A stretch of 8,027 bases of DNA from Pseudomonadota bacterium (GCA_023435335.1 JAEYRU010000008.1:1-8027), one strand, 5' to 3'; positions 1-6,835 are shown, counted from the stretch's first letter. Notes: generated by a model not told the origin, from the sequence alone. Translations and numbers: made by a program.

Positions 1-632
1 CCACCGAGACGATCATGTTCCGCGAGGAACTCGACGATCTCAAGGATCGCTACCTCGCCCGCTTCAGCCTCGTGCACGTGCTGTCGCGCGAGGCCCAGGA
101 CATCGACCTGCTGCACGGCCGCATCGACGGCGAACGTGTCGCGGAACTCGCGCGGCGCGGCCTTTTCGATCCTCTGGCGGCCGACGGTGTGTTCCTCTGC
201 GGGCCGGGCGCGATGATCGAGGACGTATCGGCGGCCCTTGAGGGACTGGGCGTCGAAGCGGATCGCATCCGTTACGAGCGTTTTACGCCGGCCGACGATG
301 CGCCGGCGCCGCGCGCGCCCTCGGTGGCTGCCCGGCAGGCGGCGGAAAAGGGTGTGGCGGTCGAGGTGACGCTGGACGGGGTGCGCAAGGCCTTCACGAT
401 GGAGGGGGCGTCGCTGACCGTCCTGGACGCGGCGCACAAGGCAGGCATCGAGCTTCCCTATTCCTGCGCCGGCGGCATGTGCTGCACCTGCCGCTGCCGG
501 GTCGTCGAAGGCTCGTCCGAGATGGCGGTCAACTATTCGCTGCAGCCGTGGGAGATCGAGGCGGGCTTCACGCTCGCCTGCCAGACGCGCCCTACCGGCG
601 AAAGGCTGGTGCTCGACTTCGACGCGGTGTGA
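1..632 (+). CDS. paaE: Phenylacetyl-CoA epoxidase reductase subunit PaaE, 3' part (5' end outside window)
   Basis: This is the electron-transfer subunit of the ring 1,2-phenylacetyl-CoA epoxidase. It passes electrons from NAD(P)H through FAD and a [2Fe-2S] cluster to the PaaA oxygenase in aerobic phenylacetate catabolism. The frame is open from base 3, before the first visible ATG at 15, so the N-terminal FAD domain lies upstream. About 209 residues are visible of a family length near 360. Counting from the ATG at 15, the C-terminal half of the NAD(P)-binding domain includes the CGPGAM motif at residues 62-67. After a Pro/Ala-rich linker (about 91-108) comes a plant-type ferredoxin domain. 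Its cluster ligands are Cys151, Cys156, Cys159 and Cys189 (Cx4Cx2C plus a distal Cys), and there are additional cysteines at 157 and 161. The segment DLKDRYLARFSLVHVLSRE is characteristic of PaaE-type reductases. The rest of the paa operon would be expected upstream. A related oxygenase reductase is the main alternative. Confidence 0.88.
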   Translation, partial: TETIMFREELDDLKDRYLARFSLVHVLSREAQDIDLLHGRIDGERVAELARRGLFDPLAADGVFLCGPGAMIEDVSAALEGLGVEADRIRYERFTPADDAPAPRAPSVAARQAAEKGVAVEVTLDGVRKAFTMEGASLTVLDAAHKAGIELPYSCAGGMCCTCRCRVVEGSSEMAVNYSLQPWEIEAGFTLACQTRPTGERLVLDFDAV

Positions 633-683
633 ACGCGTGCGCCAGGGTTGCCTTCTGGCGGGGTGTAACCTACCTCCTGGTCC

Positions 684-845
684 ATGAAGGACGAGTACGG
701 AAGCATCGGGCTGGGTGTGGCGCTGGGCGTCGGCGTCGGCGCCGTCATCGGCATCGCAATGGACAATCTGGCGCTCGGCATGGGCATCGGCATTGCGGTC
801 GGTGCAAGGCGCCGCGGCGCCCAGCACGCCTGGCGAGACAAGTAG
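684..845 (+). CDS. Glycine-zipper membrane microprotein (53 aa)
   Basis: This is a 53-residue reading frame from ATG 684 to TAG 843-845. After a short charged start (MKDEYGS) there are two hydrophobic glycine-rich segments, about residues 8-26 and 29-41, separated by a Met-Asp-Asn turn. The tail is basic and polar (RRRGAQHAWRDK). Glycines 11, 15, 19 and 23 form a perfect GxxxGxxxGxxxG zipper. Glycines 32, 36 and 40 repeat the spacing in the second segment. This predicts a tightly packed helical hairpin in the inner membrane that could self-associate. Similar small glycine-zipper proteins of unknown function occur in many bacteria; that is from memory of the family, not a search. It begins 51 bp after the paaE stop on the same strand and may be read from that operon. 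No convincing Shine-Dalgarno is visible upstream, which lowers confidence. Function is unknown. Confidence 0.68.
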   Translation: MKDEYGSIGLGVALGVGVGAVIGIAMDNLALGMGIGIAVGARRRGAQHAWRDK

Positions 846-850
846 GTTCA

Positions 851-869
851 CTGCCGCGTCTGGCGGCAG
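851..869. terminator. Stem-loop between convergent genes, possible bidirectional terminator
   Basis: CTGCCGC at 851-857 and GCGGCAG at 863-869 form a perfect 7-bp stem with a 5-nt loop. It lies 5 bp past the stop of the glycine-zipper gene, in the 74-bp gap between two converging genes, which is where a shared terminator would be expected. No T-run follows on either strand, so an intrinsic terminator is not proven. Nothing else stands out in this gap. Confidence 0.35.
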
Positions 870-919
870 GTCATCCGCGGGGACGGTCGGCGGCTGGCTG
901 CTCCTGCAGGTTCCGCTGC

Positions 920-1159
920 CTAGGCCGCCGCGAGGGCGCTGGCGATCGCATCCTTGAGGGCCAGGCGGCGCTTGCGAAGCTCCTCCTCGTGATCGTCGCT
1001 GACCGGTTCGACCCTCGTCTCTGCGCGGTGAATCCGATCGTTCACCTCGTCGTATTCGGTCAGGATGCGGGCGAAGCGCTCGTCCTTTGCCTTGAGTGCG
1101 TGAATCGCGTCCAGTTGTCCCGGAAACTCTTCGCCGAGGGTATGCGGGGTATTCGACAT
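920..1159 (-). CDS. DUF465 / YdcH family small coiled-coil protein (79 aa)
   Basis: This is a small, highly charged helical protein of the DUF465 (YdcH-like) family, whose molecular role is not established. The start at 1159 is chosen over an in-frame ATG at 1228. AGGAGA sits 4 nt upstream of 1159, and family similarity begins right after it, whereas the extra 23 residues are Pro-rich and unlike the family. From this start, residues 10-13 (EEFP) open the family pattern. An acidic/basic helical stretch with a YDEVNDRIHRAE segment (about 36-47) follows, then a second helix from about 55 to 75 ending in LKDAIASAL. Two antiparallel helices are expected, and the location is cytoplasmic, with no signal or membrane segment. 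It lies 79 bp downstream of the ThDP-enzyme gene on the same strand and may be its last co-transcribed neighbour, although YdcH genes are usually promiscuous in context. The family call is firm; the function is not known. Confidence 0.88.
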   Translation of the reverse strand: MSNTPHTLGEEFPGQLDAIHALKAKDERFARILTEYDEVNDRIHRAETRVEPVSDDHEEELRKRRLALKDAIASALAAA

Positions 1160-1213
1160 ATCTTCTCCTGCTGGTATTGCCGGTCCCGGATACGGGTAGG
1201 GTGGTTCGCCGAC

Positions 1214-1229
1214 ATTGATCGGCATCAAT
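1214..1229. promoter_or_regulatory. Short inverted repeat between the ThDP-enzyme gene and the DUF465 gene
   Basis: ATTGAT at 1214-1219 and ATCAAT at 1224-1229 are perfect inverted arms around a 4-nt centre (CGGC). The AT-rich arms stand out against the GC-rich surroundings. The site is 9 bp past the ThDP-enzyme stop and about 55 bp upstream of the DUF465 start. It could be a dyad operator for the downstream gene or a short RNA hairpin. It has no T-run in the direction of transcription, so it is a poor terminator. I found no convincing -35/-10 pair next to it. Confidence 0.3.
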
Positions 1230-1238
1230 TTCGGCCGG

Positions 1239-2888
1239 TCAGCGCCCCGCCCTGATGTCGCTCAGCGATCTTGTCGGCGTGATCGCCTCCGGATCGAGCT
1301 TGACCTCGATGATGGCTGGCTTGCCGCTCGCCCGCGCCCGCTCGAAGGCCGGCGCGAATTCCTCCGTGGTCGTCACGGTCTCGCCGTGCCCGCCGAAGGC
1401 GCGTGCGTAGGCCGCGAAGTCCGGGTTTTTGAGATCCGTGCCCGAAACGCGGCCTGGATACTCCCGCTCCTGATGCATGCGGATGGTGCCGTAGATGCCG
1501 TTGTTGAGGATAACCACGAGGATCGGCAGGCCGTACTGGACGGCGGTGGCGAATTCCTGGCCGTGCATGAGAAAGTCGCCGTCGCCCGCCCATACCACCA
1601 CCTCGCGCTCCGGAAACAGGTGCTTGGCGGCCACGCCGGCCGGCACGCCGTAGCCCATCGACCCCGATGTCGGCGCGGCTTGCGTGTTGAAGCGGCGGAA
1701 ACGGTGGAAACGGTGCACCCAGGTGGCGAAGTTGCCGGCGCCGTTGCAGATGATTGCATCCTCGGCCAGCTGGCCCTCCAGCCACGCCATGACCTTGCCC
1801 ATATGGACGGCGCCCACGCCCTTCACGGGCGGCGTCGACCACTCCAGATAGCCCTGGTGGAGCTCTTCCGTCCGGTTGGCCCAGACTGGGGTCCTGGCGG
1901 GAGCGGTGCCTGCGAAAGCCTCCGCGAATGCGGCCGGCGTGGCGTTGATCGCAACCGTCGGGCGGTAGACGCGACCGAGCTCGTGCGGATCGGGATAGAC
2001 GTGCACCAGCTTCTGGTCGGGGTAGGGACTCTTGAGCAGCGTATAGTCCGACGAAGGCATCTCCCCGAAGCGGCAGCCCACGAGCAGGACCAGATCCGCG
2101 CCCTTGATGTAGTCGCCGAGCTTCGGATTGATGCCGATGCCGACATCGCCGGCATAGCTGGAGTGCAGCTGGTCGCACAGCGCCTGCCGGCGGAAGGAAC
2201 AGCCGGCCGGAAGCGCCCATTTCTCGAGCGCGGCGCACATGTGCTTCACCGCCTGTTCGGTCCAGCGGGTGCCGCCGAGAATGACGAAGGGGCGCTCGGC
2301 CTTCTCCAGCAGCGCCTGCAGCGCCTCCATTTCCGGTTCGCCCGGACGCGTCTCCACCGGCGTATACGGCAGCGGCGCCAGCGCCTCCACCTCGTCGGTC
2401 AGCATGTCCTCCGGCAGCGAGACGACGACCGGCCCCGGCCGCCCCGAGGTGGCGACCGCGAAGGCCCGCGTCACCAGTTCGGGAATGCGCCGCGCGTCGT
2501 CGATCTCCACCACCCATTTTGCGATCGAACCGTAGAAAGCGTGGTAGTCGACCTCCTGGAACGCCTCGCGCTCCTTGATGCCGCGCGCGATCTGCCCGAT
2601 GAACAGGATCATCGGCACCGAATCCTGCCGCGCGATGTGCACGCCGGCGGACGCGTTGGTGGCGCCCGGGCCGCGGGTGACGAAGCAGATTCCCGGCCTG
2701 CCGGTCAGGCGCCCGTGGCAGTCGGCCATCATCGCCGCGCCTCCCTCCTGGCGGCACACGACCGTCTCGATCCGGGAATCGTGCAGTGCGTCGAGCACCG
2801 CCAGGTAGCTCTCTCCCGGCACGCAGTAGAGCCGGTCGACGCCGTTCGCTTCGAGCGCGTCTACGATGAGCTGGCCGCCTGTTCTCAT
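1239..2888 (-). CDS. Thiamine-diphosphate-dependent enzyme, acetolactate-synthase-like (549 aa)
   Basis: This full-length member of the ThDP decarboxylase/lyase superfamily has three domains. The N-terminal pyrimidine-binding domain (about 1-165) carries the catalytic Glu48 in CRQEGG, the TRGPGATNAS loop (71-80) and an AHAS-like AFQEVD segment (109-114). A central Rossmann-like domain follows (about 185-330). The C-terminal PP-binding domain (about 355-535) has the ThDP/Mg motif from GDGD at 435-438 to NN at 462-463. The fold and cofactor are secure; the reaction is not. It could be a decarboxylase, a carboligase or a 2-hydroxyacyl-CoA lyase. Residues in GDGDFLMHGQEFATA differ from what I recall of oxalyl-CoA decarboxylase, and there is no partner regulatory subunit as for IlvB. 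Its ATG overlaps the stop of the upstream CoA-transferase gene (ATGA). GGAG lies about 11 nt upstream and AGGAA abuts the start. The coupling suggests the two act on one CoA- or oxoacid-linked pathway in the cytoplasm. Confidence 0.92.
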   Translation of the reverse strand: MRTGGQLIVDALEANGVDRLYCVPGESYLAVLDALHDSRIETVVCRQEGGAAMMADCHGRLTGRPGICFVTRGPGATNASAGVHIARQDSVPMILFIGQIARGIKEREAFQEVDYHAFYGSIAKWVVEIDDARRIPELVTRAFAVATSGRPGPVVVSLPEDMLTDEVEALAPLPYTPVETRPGEPEMEALQALLEKAERPFVILGGTRWTEQAVKHMCAALEKWALPAGCSFRRQALCDQLHSSYAGDVGIGINPKLGDYIKGADLVLLVGCRFGEMPSSDYTLLKSPYPDQKLVHVYPDPHELGRVYRPTVAINATPAAFAEAFAGTAPARTPVWANRTEELHQGYLEWSTPPVKGVGAVHMGKVMAWLEGQLAEDAIICNGAGNFATWVHRFHRFRRFNTQAAPTSGSMGYGVPAGVAAKHLFPEREVVVWAGDGDFLMHGQEFATAVQYGLPILVVILNNGIYGTIRMHQEREYPGRVSGTDLKNPDFAAYARAFGGHGETVTTTEEFAPAFERARASGKPAIIEVKLDPEAITPTRSLSDIRAGR

Positions 2889-4060
2889 TTCCTGTTCTTC
2901 TCCAGTTCGGCGAGGATTTCGGCCGTGTGCTCGCCCAGCCGGGGCGAGGGGCGTTCGTAGCGCAGCGGCGTGGCGCTCATGAGCATCGGGGCGCGCACCG
3001 AGGGCAGAGCGTTGCCGTGTCCGTCGGGAAGGTCGAGGCGCATTCCCCTCGCAATAGTCTGCGGGTCGGCGAACATCTCGGCGATGTTGTTGATCGGACT
3101 GGCCGGCACGTTCGCCGCCTCGAGCCGTGCCAGCAGCGGCTCGCGGTCCCAGCCGGCGAGCGCCGCGATGATCTTTTCGCGCAGCCCGGCGCGGTTGGAA
3201 ACGCGCGCCGGATTGGTGGCGAAATCGGGATGGGCGGCGAGTTCCGCAAGCCCGACCACGTTGCAGAAGGCGCGGAACTGCCCGTCATTGCCGACGGCCA
3301 GGATGATGTGCCCGTCTTTCACTGGCAGCACCTCGTAGGGCGCTATGTTCATGTGCGCATTGCCCATCTGCACGGGCGCGGTGCCGGAGACCAGATAGTT
3401 CAGGTTCTGGTTGCCCAGCACCGAGATCTGCGTGTCGAACAGCGCCATGTCGATGTGCTGGCCCTCCCCGGTCTTCTCCGCGTGGCGCAGCGCGGCCTGG
3501 ATGGCGATGACGGAATAAAGCCCGGTGAAGATGTCGGAGATGGCGACGCCGGCCTTCTGCGGTTCGCGCCCCGGCTCGCCCGTGATCGACATCATCCCGG
3601 CCATGCCCTGGATGATGAAGTCATAGCCCGGCCGCGCCGCATACGGTCCGTCCTGCCCGAAGCCGGTGATCGAGCAGTAGACGAGGCGCGGGTTGATCCG
3701 CTTCAGGCTCTCCCAGTCGAGCCCATATTTCCTGAGCCCACCCAGCTTGAAATTCTCGATCAGCACGTCGGCGGTCGCGACGAGCCGGCGCACGATCTCG
3801 GCCCCTTCCGGCGTGGAAAAATCCACCGCGACCGAGCGCTTGCCGCGGTTGCAGGAGTGATAGTAGGCGGCCGAAAGGTTCTCGCCGTCCTCGCCCGTGA
3901 CGAAAGGTGGGCCCCATTTGCGCGTGTCGTCGCCGCCGTCCGGGTTCTCCACCTTGATGACGTCCGCGCCGAGGTCGGCCAGCAGCTGCCCGGCCCAGGG
4001 GCCGGCCAGGATGCGCGCCAGTTCGACGACGCGGATGCCTTTCAGCGGCGGTTCGGACAT
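2885..4060 (-). CDS. CaiB/BaiF family (family III) CoA transferase (391 aa)
   Basis: This enzyme moves CoA from a donor thioester to a free carboxylic acid through an aspartyl-CoA anhydride/thioester mechanism. The N-terminus LKGIRVVELARILAGPWAG and the segment LGADVIKVENP are hallmark CaiB/BaiF signatures. Other family blocks are the NRGKRSVAVD region (71-80), the LIENFK block (100-105), YCSITGFGQDGPY (128-140) and GYDFIIQGMAGMMSITGEP (145-163). The likely catalytic residue is Asp176 in AISDIFTG. Length is normal for the family, which acts as interlocked dimers. Overall flavour is nearer to succinyl-CoA:glutarate/HMG-type transferases than to formyl-CoA transferase, an impression from motifs only. 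It starts 57 bp after the protease gene upstream and ends with a 4-bp ATGA overlap into the ThDP-enzyme gene. The natural reading is that it activates the acid that the ThDP enzyme then cleaves or decarboxylates, or works on its product. Only a weak purine-rich RBS (AAGAAG) is seen. Confidence 0.93.
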   Translation of the reverse strand: MSEPPLKGIRVVELARILAGPWAGQLLADLGADVIKVENPDGGDDTRKWGPPFVTGEDGENLSAAYYHSCNRGKRSVAVDFSTPEGAEIVRRLVATADVLIENFKLGGLRKYGLDWESLKRINPRLVYCSITGFGQDGPYAARPGYDFIIQGMAGMMSITGEPGREPQKAGVAISDIFTGLYSVIAIQAALRHAEKTGEGQHIDMALFDTQISVLGNQNLNYLVSGTAPVQMGNAHMNIAPYEVLPVKDGHIILAVGNDGQFRAFCNVVGLAELAAHPDFATNPARVSNRAGLREKIIAALAGWDREPLLARLEAANVPASPINNIAEMFADPQTIARGMRLDLPDGHGNALPSVRAPMLMSATPLRYERPSPRLGEHTAEILAELEKNRK

Positions 4061-4117
4061 GACTTCTTGCTGCCCCTTCGAGAATGGCTGCTGCCTAGCA
4101 GATCGGCGAGGGGGCTG

Positions 4118-5245
4118 TCACGCGGAGTGGTCGGCGCGTTTACGCCGCAGGCGGCCGAAGCGATAGCCTTCCGGCTGCGCCGAGCGGACCATGAGCATCT
4201 CGCCGAGATTCTCGTGCGTCATCATACCGACGAGCTTGCCCGCATTGTCCAGCACCGCAATGGCCGGCGCACCCGCTTCCATCATCAGCCGCAGGCTCTC
4301 TTGCAGGCTCTTGCGCGGGTGGCTGGTGGGGATGTCCGTGCGCATCACGGAGCCTACCGGCGCGCCCGGTCCGCCCTCTCGAAGCGCCCGGATGATATCG
4401 TTCCGCGTGAGAAGCCCCTCCAGGGTGCCGTCCGCGTCGACGACGGGAAACTCTGCCTGCGTCGTCGCGAGCAGCAGTTCGACCGCCTCGTCAATATTGG
4501 CGCTGCGCTGCAGGCTGGCGAAGTTCGTTATCATCACGTCCCCCACCAGCACCGAGGAAGCCACCTCGCGGATGCTGGCATTCTGGGCCTCCGCGGCCGC
4601 TGCCAGATAAACGAAGATGCCGATGAAGATCAGGATCGGATTGTACAGGAGGCCGATGAAGCCGAACACGAAGGCGAGGCCTTGGCCGATCGAGGCAGCG
4701 ATCTGCGTGGCGCGCGCCCAGGGCAGGCGGGTGGCGAGCAGCGCGCGCAGCACGCGCCCTCCGTCCATGGGAAATGCCGGGATGAGGTTGAAGACCACCA
4801 GGAAGACGTTGACGCCGGCAAGGCGCGCAAAGAAGTCGGCACGCGGGTTCTCGATCTCGGCGATCTGTTCGAGGCCGACCGAATAGCCGAGCACGAGGAA
4901 GATGAGCGCGGCGATGGCGACGTTCACAAGCGGGCCGGCGATGGCGATCACGAGTTCTTGCCTAGGCTCGTCCGGCATGCGCTCCAGCCGCGCCAGCCCG
5001 CCGATCGGCAGCAGGGTGATGTCGGGCGTGCGGATGCCGTAGCGGCGGGCGGCGACTATGTGGCCGAACTCGTGCAGCACCACGCAGGCGAAGACGGCCA
5101 GAATGAACACCACGCCTTCCCAGGCCGCGGCCGCACCGCCCGCCTGGTACTGCGCGAACCATATCCACAACAGTAGCAACGCGAAGGTGACATGGATGCG
5201 CACCTGCGTCCCGCCGAAAGTGCCGATGTTGAAGGACCAGGTCAT
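4118..5245 (-). CDS. Site-2 protease (M50 family) with two C-terminal CBS domains (375 aa)
   Basis: This is an intramembrane zinc metalloprotease of the Rip3/SpoIVFB-like group with cytosolic CBS modules. From the start at 5245, a membrane segment spans about 18-32. A second helix (about 43-60) carries the HEFGH zinc motif at 58-62. Further hydrophobic segments fall at about 98-120, 142-158 and 186-216. The second active-site motif NLIPAFPMDGG at 153-163 supplies the third zinc ligand, Asp161. Two CBS domains follow at about 233-290 and 297-352, which in such proteins usually bind adenine nucleotides. The tail is basic. All catalytic residues are present. The start is set by GGAG 6 nt upstream and by the family-typical opening MTWSFNIGTFGG. 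The open frame runs 123 codons further upstream but reads as out-of-frame hydrolase sequence. Its natural substrate, perhaps a membrane-tethered regulator, is unknown, and no anti-sigma gene is seen nearby. It lies 71 bp after the hydrolase gene. Confidence 0.95.
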   Translation of the reverse strand: MTWSFNIGTFGGTQVRIHVTFALLLLWIWFAQYQAGGAAAAWEGVVFILAVFACVVLHEFGHIVAARRYGIRTPDITLLPIGGLARLERMPDEPRQELVIAIAGPLVNVAIAALIFLVLGYSVGLEQIAEIENPRADFFARLAGVNVFLVVFNLIPAFPMDGGRVLRALLATRLPWARATQIAASIGQGLAFVFGFIGLLYNPILIFIGIFVYLAAAAEAQNASIREVASSVLVGDVMITNFASLQRSANIDEAVELLLATTQAEFPVVDADGTLEGLLTRNDIIRALREGGPGAPVGSVMRTDIPTSHPRKSLQESLRLMMEAGAPAIAVLDNAGKLVGMMTHENLGEMLMVRSAQPEGYRFGRLRRKRADHSA

Positions 5246-5316
5246 CTCGGTCTCCGCGATGGTTTCGGCCGCACAGAATAGACCAGCCGGCGCGAAAGGC
5301 GATGCGGCATGGAGGA

Positions 5317-6267
5317 CTAGGCGGCTCCCTGGCCCGCGCGGACGGCGCCCTCGGCCCAGGCCGCGAAGTCGTCCATGATGACATCCCGATTCAACTCGTT
5401 CAGGCTTTCGTGCCGGGTCTCGCCGTAAATTGTTGAAACGAGATTCGAAAAGCCCATCCTCTTCATGCGGCGCGCGAGGTCTTCCACGGCGCTGCCGCGA
5501 TTGGTGGCCGGGTCCTTCTCCCCGCCAACAAGATGGACAGGTAAGTCCCTGCGCAGGGAATCGAAATTGCGGTCTTCGGCTCCGGCGAAGACGAAGCGGG
5601 ACGCGGCCTGCCACATGCCTATGGTCGCATCCCAGCCGCAGAGCGGGTCGGCTATGTACTTGTCCACCTCCACCGCGTCGCGCGACAGCCAGTCGAATTC
5701 TGTGCGCCTGTCCGGAACCTGCTTTGCCCAGCTCTGGAAGGTGAGCTTCGGCAGGACGCGCGAGGGGACGTCGGAGCCAAGCCTGAATCTTTCCCAGGCG
5801 AGGATGGCCTGGGCAGCGCGGCCGGGCAGGCCGGCGGAGAAGTTCGCGTTCCAGATCGCGGCCGCCGCGGCGCGGTCGGGATGCCGCAACAGGAAATTGA
5901 GAGCTATCAGCCCGCCCATCGAATGCCCGAACACGATCACGGGAACGCCCGGGTGCCGGCGGGCGATCTCGTCGTGCACTGCCTTGACGTCGGCGATGAC
6001 CATGTCGGCTCCGTCGCCGGTTCCGAAGGTGCGCAGCGGGGCATCCGGCGCCGTTGTGCCGCCGTGGCCGCGATGGTCATGCGCATAGACGTGAAAGCCT
6101 CGCCCAGCGAGGAACTCCGCGAAGCGGCCGTAGCGCGCGGCATGCTCGGCGAGGCCGTGGTTGATCTGCACGACCGCCCTGGCCTCGCCCTGGGCCAAGC
6201 GCGAATAGAGGTTCAGCGTCGCCCCGGTCGGCGAGCCAAGGGCTTCGGCCGGGCCGAACCCGCTCAT
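5317..6267 (-). CDS. Alpha/beta hydrolase, monoacylglycerol lipase / lysophospholipase (Hydrolase_4, S33-like) type (316 aa)
   Basis: This is a serine hydrolase expected to cleave an ester such as a monoacylglycerol or lysophospholipid. Visible features from the start at 6267 are the oxyanion-hole HG at 37-38 (QINHGLAEH), the strand and turn YAHDHRGHGG (61-70) typical of the MGL/PldB group, and the nucleophile Ser116 in GHSMG. The acid is probably Asp252 in GGEKDPATN and the base His286 in TRHESLNE. The NELNRDVIMDDFAAW ending is also family-typical. No signal peptide or membrane span is seen, so it is probably cytoplasmic. The start ATG at 6267 is chosen because it overlaps the stop of the upstream secreted-protein gene as ATGA, and the conserved fold begins shortly after. 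ATG 6300 is also in frame but would add only 11 unconserved residues. There is no obvious own RBS, which fits translational coupling. The substrate cannot be told from sequence. Confidence 0.92.
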   Translation of the reverse strand: MSGFGPAEALGSPTGATLNLYSRLAQGEARAVVQINHGLAEHAARYGRFAEFLAGRGFHVYAHDHRGHGGTTAPDAPLRTFGTGDGADMVIADVKAVHDEIARRHPGVPVIVFGHSMGGLIALNFLLRHPDRAAAAAIWNANFSAGLPGRAAQAILAWERFRLGSDVPSRVLPKLTFQSWAKQVPDRRTEFDWLSRDAVEVDKYIADPLCGWDATIGMWQAASRFVFAGAEDRNFDSLRRDLPVHLVGGEKDPATNRGSAVEDLARRMKRMGFSNLVSTIYGETRHESLNELNRDVIMDDFAAWAEGAVRAGQGAA

Positions 6268-6575
6268 CGCAACCGGCAGGGGGTTGCGGTCGCCCGGCAT
6301 TCCCAGAGGTTTACCCCGATGGCGGAGGTGAACCGGCGGCAGGAGACGCCGCGGCGGCTGGCATTCTCCCAGTTGGAGTAGCGGGCGGAATAGTGGGCTC
6401 CTACCTCGACGGACCACAGCACGATCGCGCGCGCCTCCACCGAGGCGCGGATCGCGCCGTGTGTCGGACCGGCGGTATGCCGCGGCTGGCATAGTTTCGC
6501 CGCTTCGGCCGGAGCCGAAAAACCCGCGATGGCGATCATGGCTGCGACAGCCGCCCAGACTCGAATGTGTGTCAC
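6264..6575 (-). CDS. Small secreted four-cysteine protein of unknown function (103 aa, GTG start)
   Basis: The GTG at 6575-6573 has GGAGG (6588-6584) 8 nt upstream, the best ribosome-binding site in this region. The product opens with a clear Sec signal peptide. A short basic start (MTHIR) and a hydrophobic core (about 6-20) end in APAEA at 21-25, giving probable cleavage after Ala25. The mature part is about 78 residues with four cysteines (29, 79, 93, 100), which could form two disulfides in the periplasm or outside. Other marks are a Trp/Tyr-rich middle (YSARYSNWEN, 62-71) and a Cys-containing C-terminal block from LWEC (90-93) to PC (99-100). I recall similar short secreted proteins in rhizobia-related genomes but know no function. 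Its stop overlaps the hydrolase start (ATGA), so the two are probably translated together. It is the first gene of the minus-strand block next to the divergent gap. Confidence 0.75.
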   Translation of the reverse strand: MTHIRVWAAVAAMIAIAGFSAPAEAAKLCQPRHTAGPTHGAIRASVEARAIVLWSVEVGAHYSARYSNWENASRRGVSCRRFTSAIGVNLWECRATATPCRLR

Positions 6576-6624
6576 CGATGTACCCTCCGGAGTGCCCGCA
6601 ATGCCCGCGTGGATGCTGGCCGCG

Positions 6625-6653
6625 AAGATAGCCGCTTGACGGTCGCCGGTCCA
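6625..6653 (-). promoter_or_regulatory. Weak sigma70-like promoter candidate for the secreted protein/hydrolase genes
   Basis: Read on the minus strand, TGGACC (6653-6648) is followed after 17 bp by TATCTT (6630-6625). Each box matches 4 of 6 consensus bases. Transcription would start near 6618, giving a leader of about 40 nt before the GTG start. Matches of this quality occur by chance in a region this long, so this is only a pointer. Confidence 0.22.
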
Positions 6654-6835
6654 TCGCGTCCGTGGCTTCGCTGCATCTCGAAATGCGAGTTCGGCCTCCG
6701 GGAATTCCCCAGATGGCGATGACCGCCGGATAGGCAGCGCAGGCCCGGGAAGGCATGCCGCGTAGGCAAACGCGCCGCTTCCTGCCTGCTGATTAAGCGG
6801 TTGAAATCTTTGCTGAACAAATCGGCAGATTGCGC

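Noticed and set aside
1225..2757. A 510-codon minus-strand frame overlapping the ThDP enzyme
   Set aside because: It is an out-of-frame reading of the same strand, Gly/Arg-rich, and contains no superfamily motifs.
1215..2960. A 581-codon open frame on the plus strand
   Set aside because: It lies fully antisense to the ThDP enzyme, whose catalytic motifs are intact. No recognisable protein features are present.
4088..4101. Small inverted repeat CTGCT-N4-AGCAG between the protease and CoA-transferase genes
   Set aside because: Only 5 bp of stem, no T-run and low-complexity arms (CTG/CAG-like). It is too weak to call a terminator or operator.
2927..5176. A 749-codon open frame on the plus strand
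   Set aside because: It runs antisense to the CoA transferase and the site-2 protease, which have clear family motifs. Its translation is Arg/His/Asp-rich without domain motifs, a usual effect of very high third-position GC.
5246..5614. N-terminal extension of the site-2 protease to a start at 5614
   Set aside because: The extra 123 codons overlap the hydrolase gene and read as Arg/Pro-rich noise. The start at 5245 has a good RBS and the family N-terminus.
6601..6639. A 12-codon plus-strand frame (ATG 6601 to TGA 6639) with GGAG upstream, considered as a leader peptide
   Set aside because: It is about 255 bp from the next gene, contains no run of a regulatory amino acid and has no adjoining attenuator. 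Tiny frames like this are common by chance.
6268..6756. N-terminal extension of the alpha/beta hydrolase to a start at 6756
   Set aside because: It would cover the secreted-protein gene out of frame and has no family similarity. ATG 6267 gives a clean ATGA overlap.
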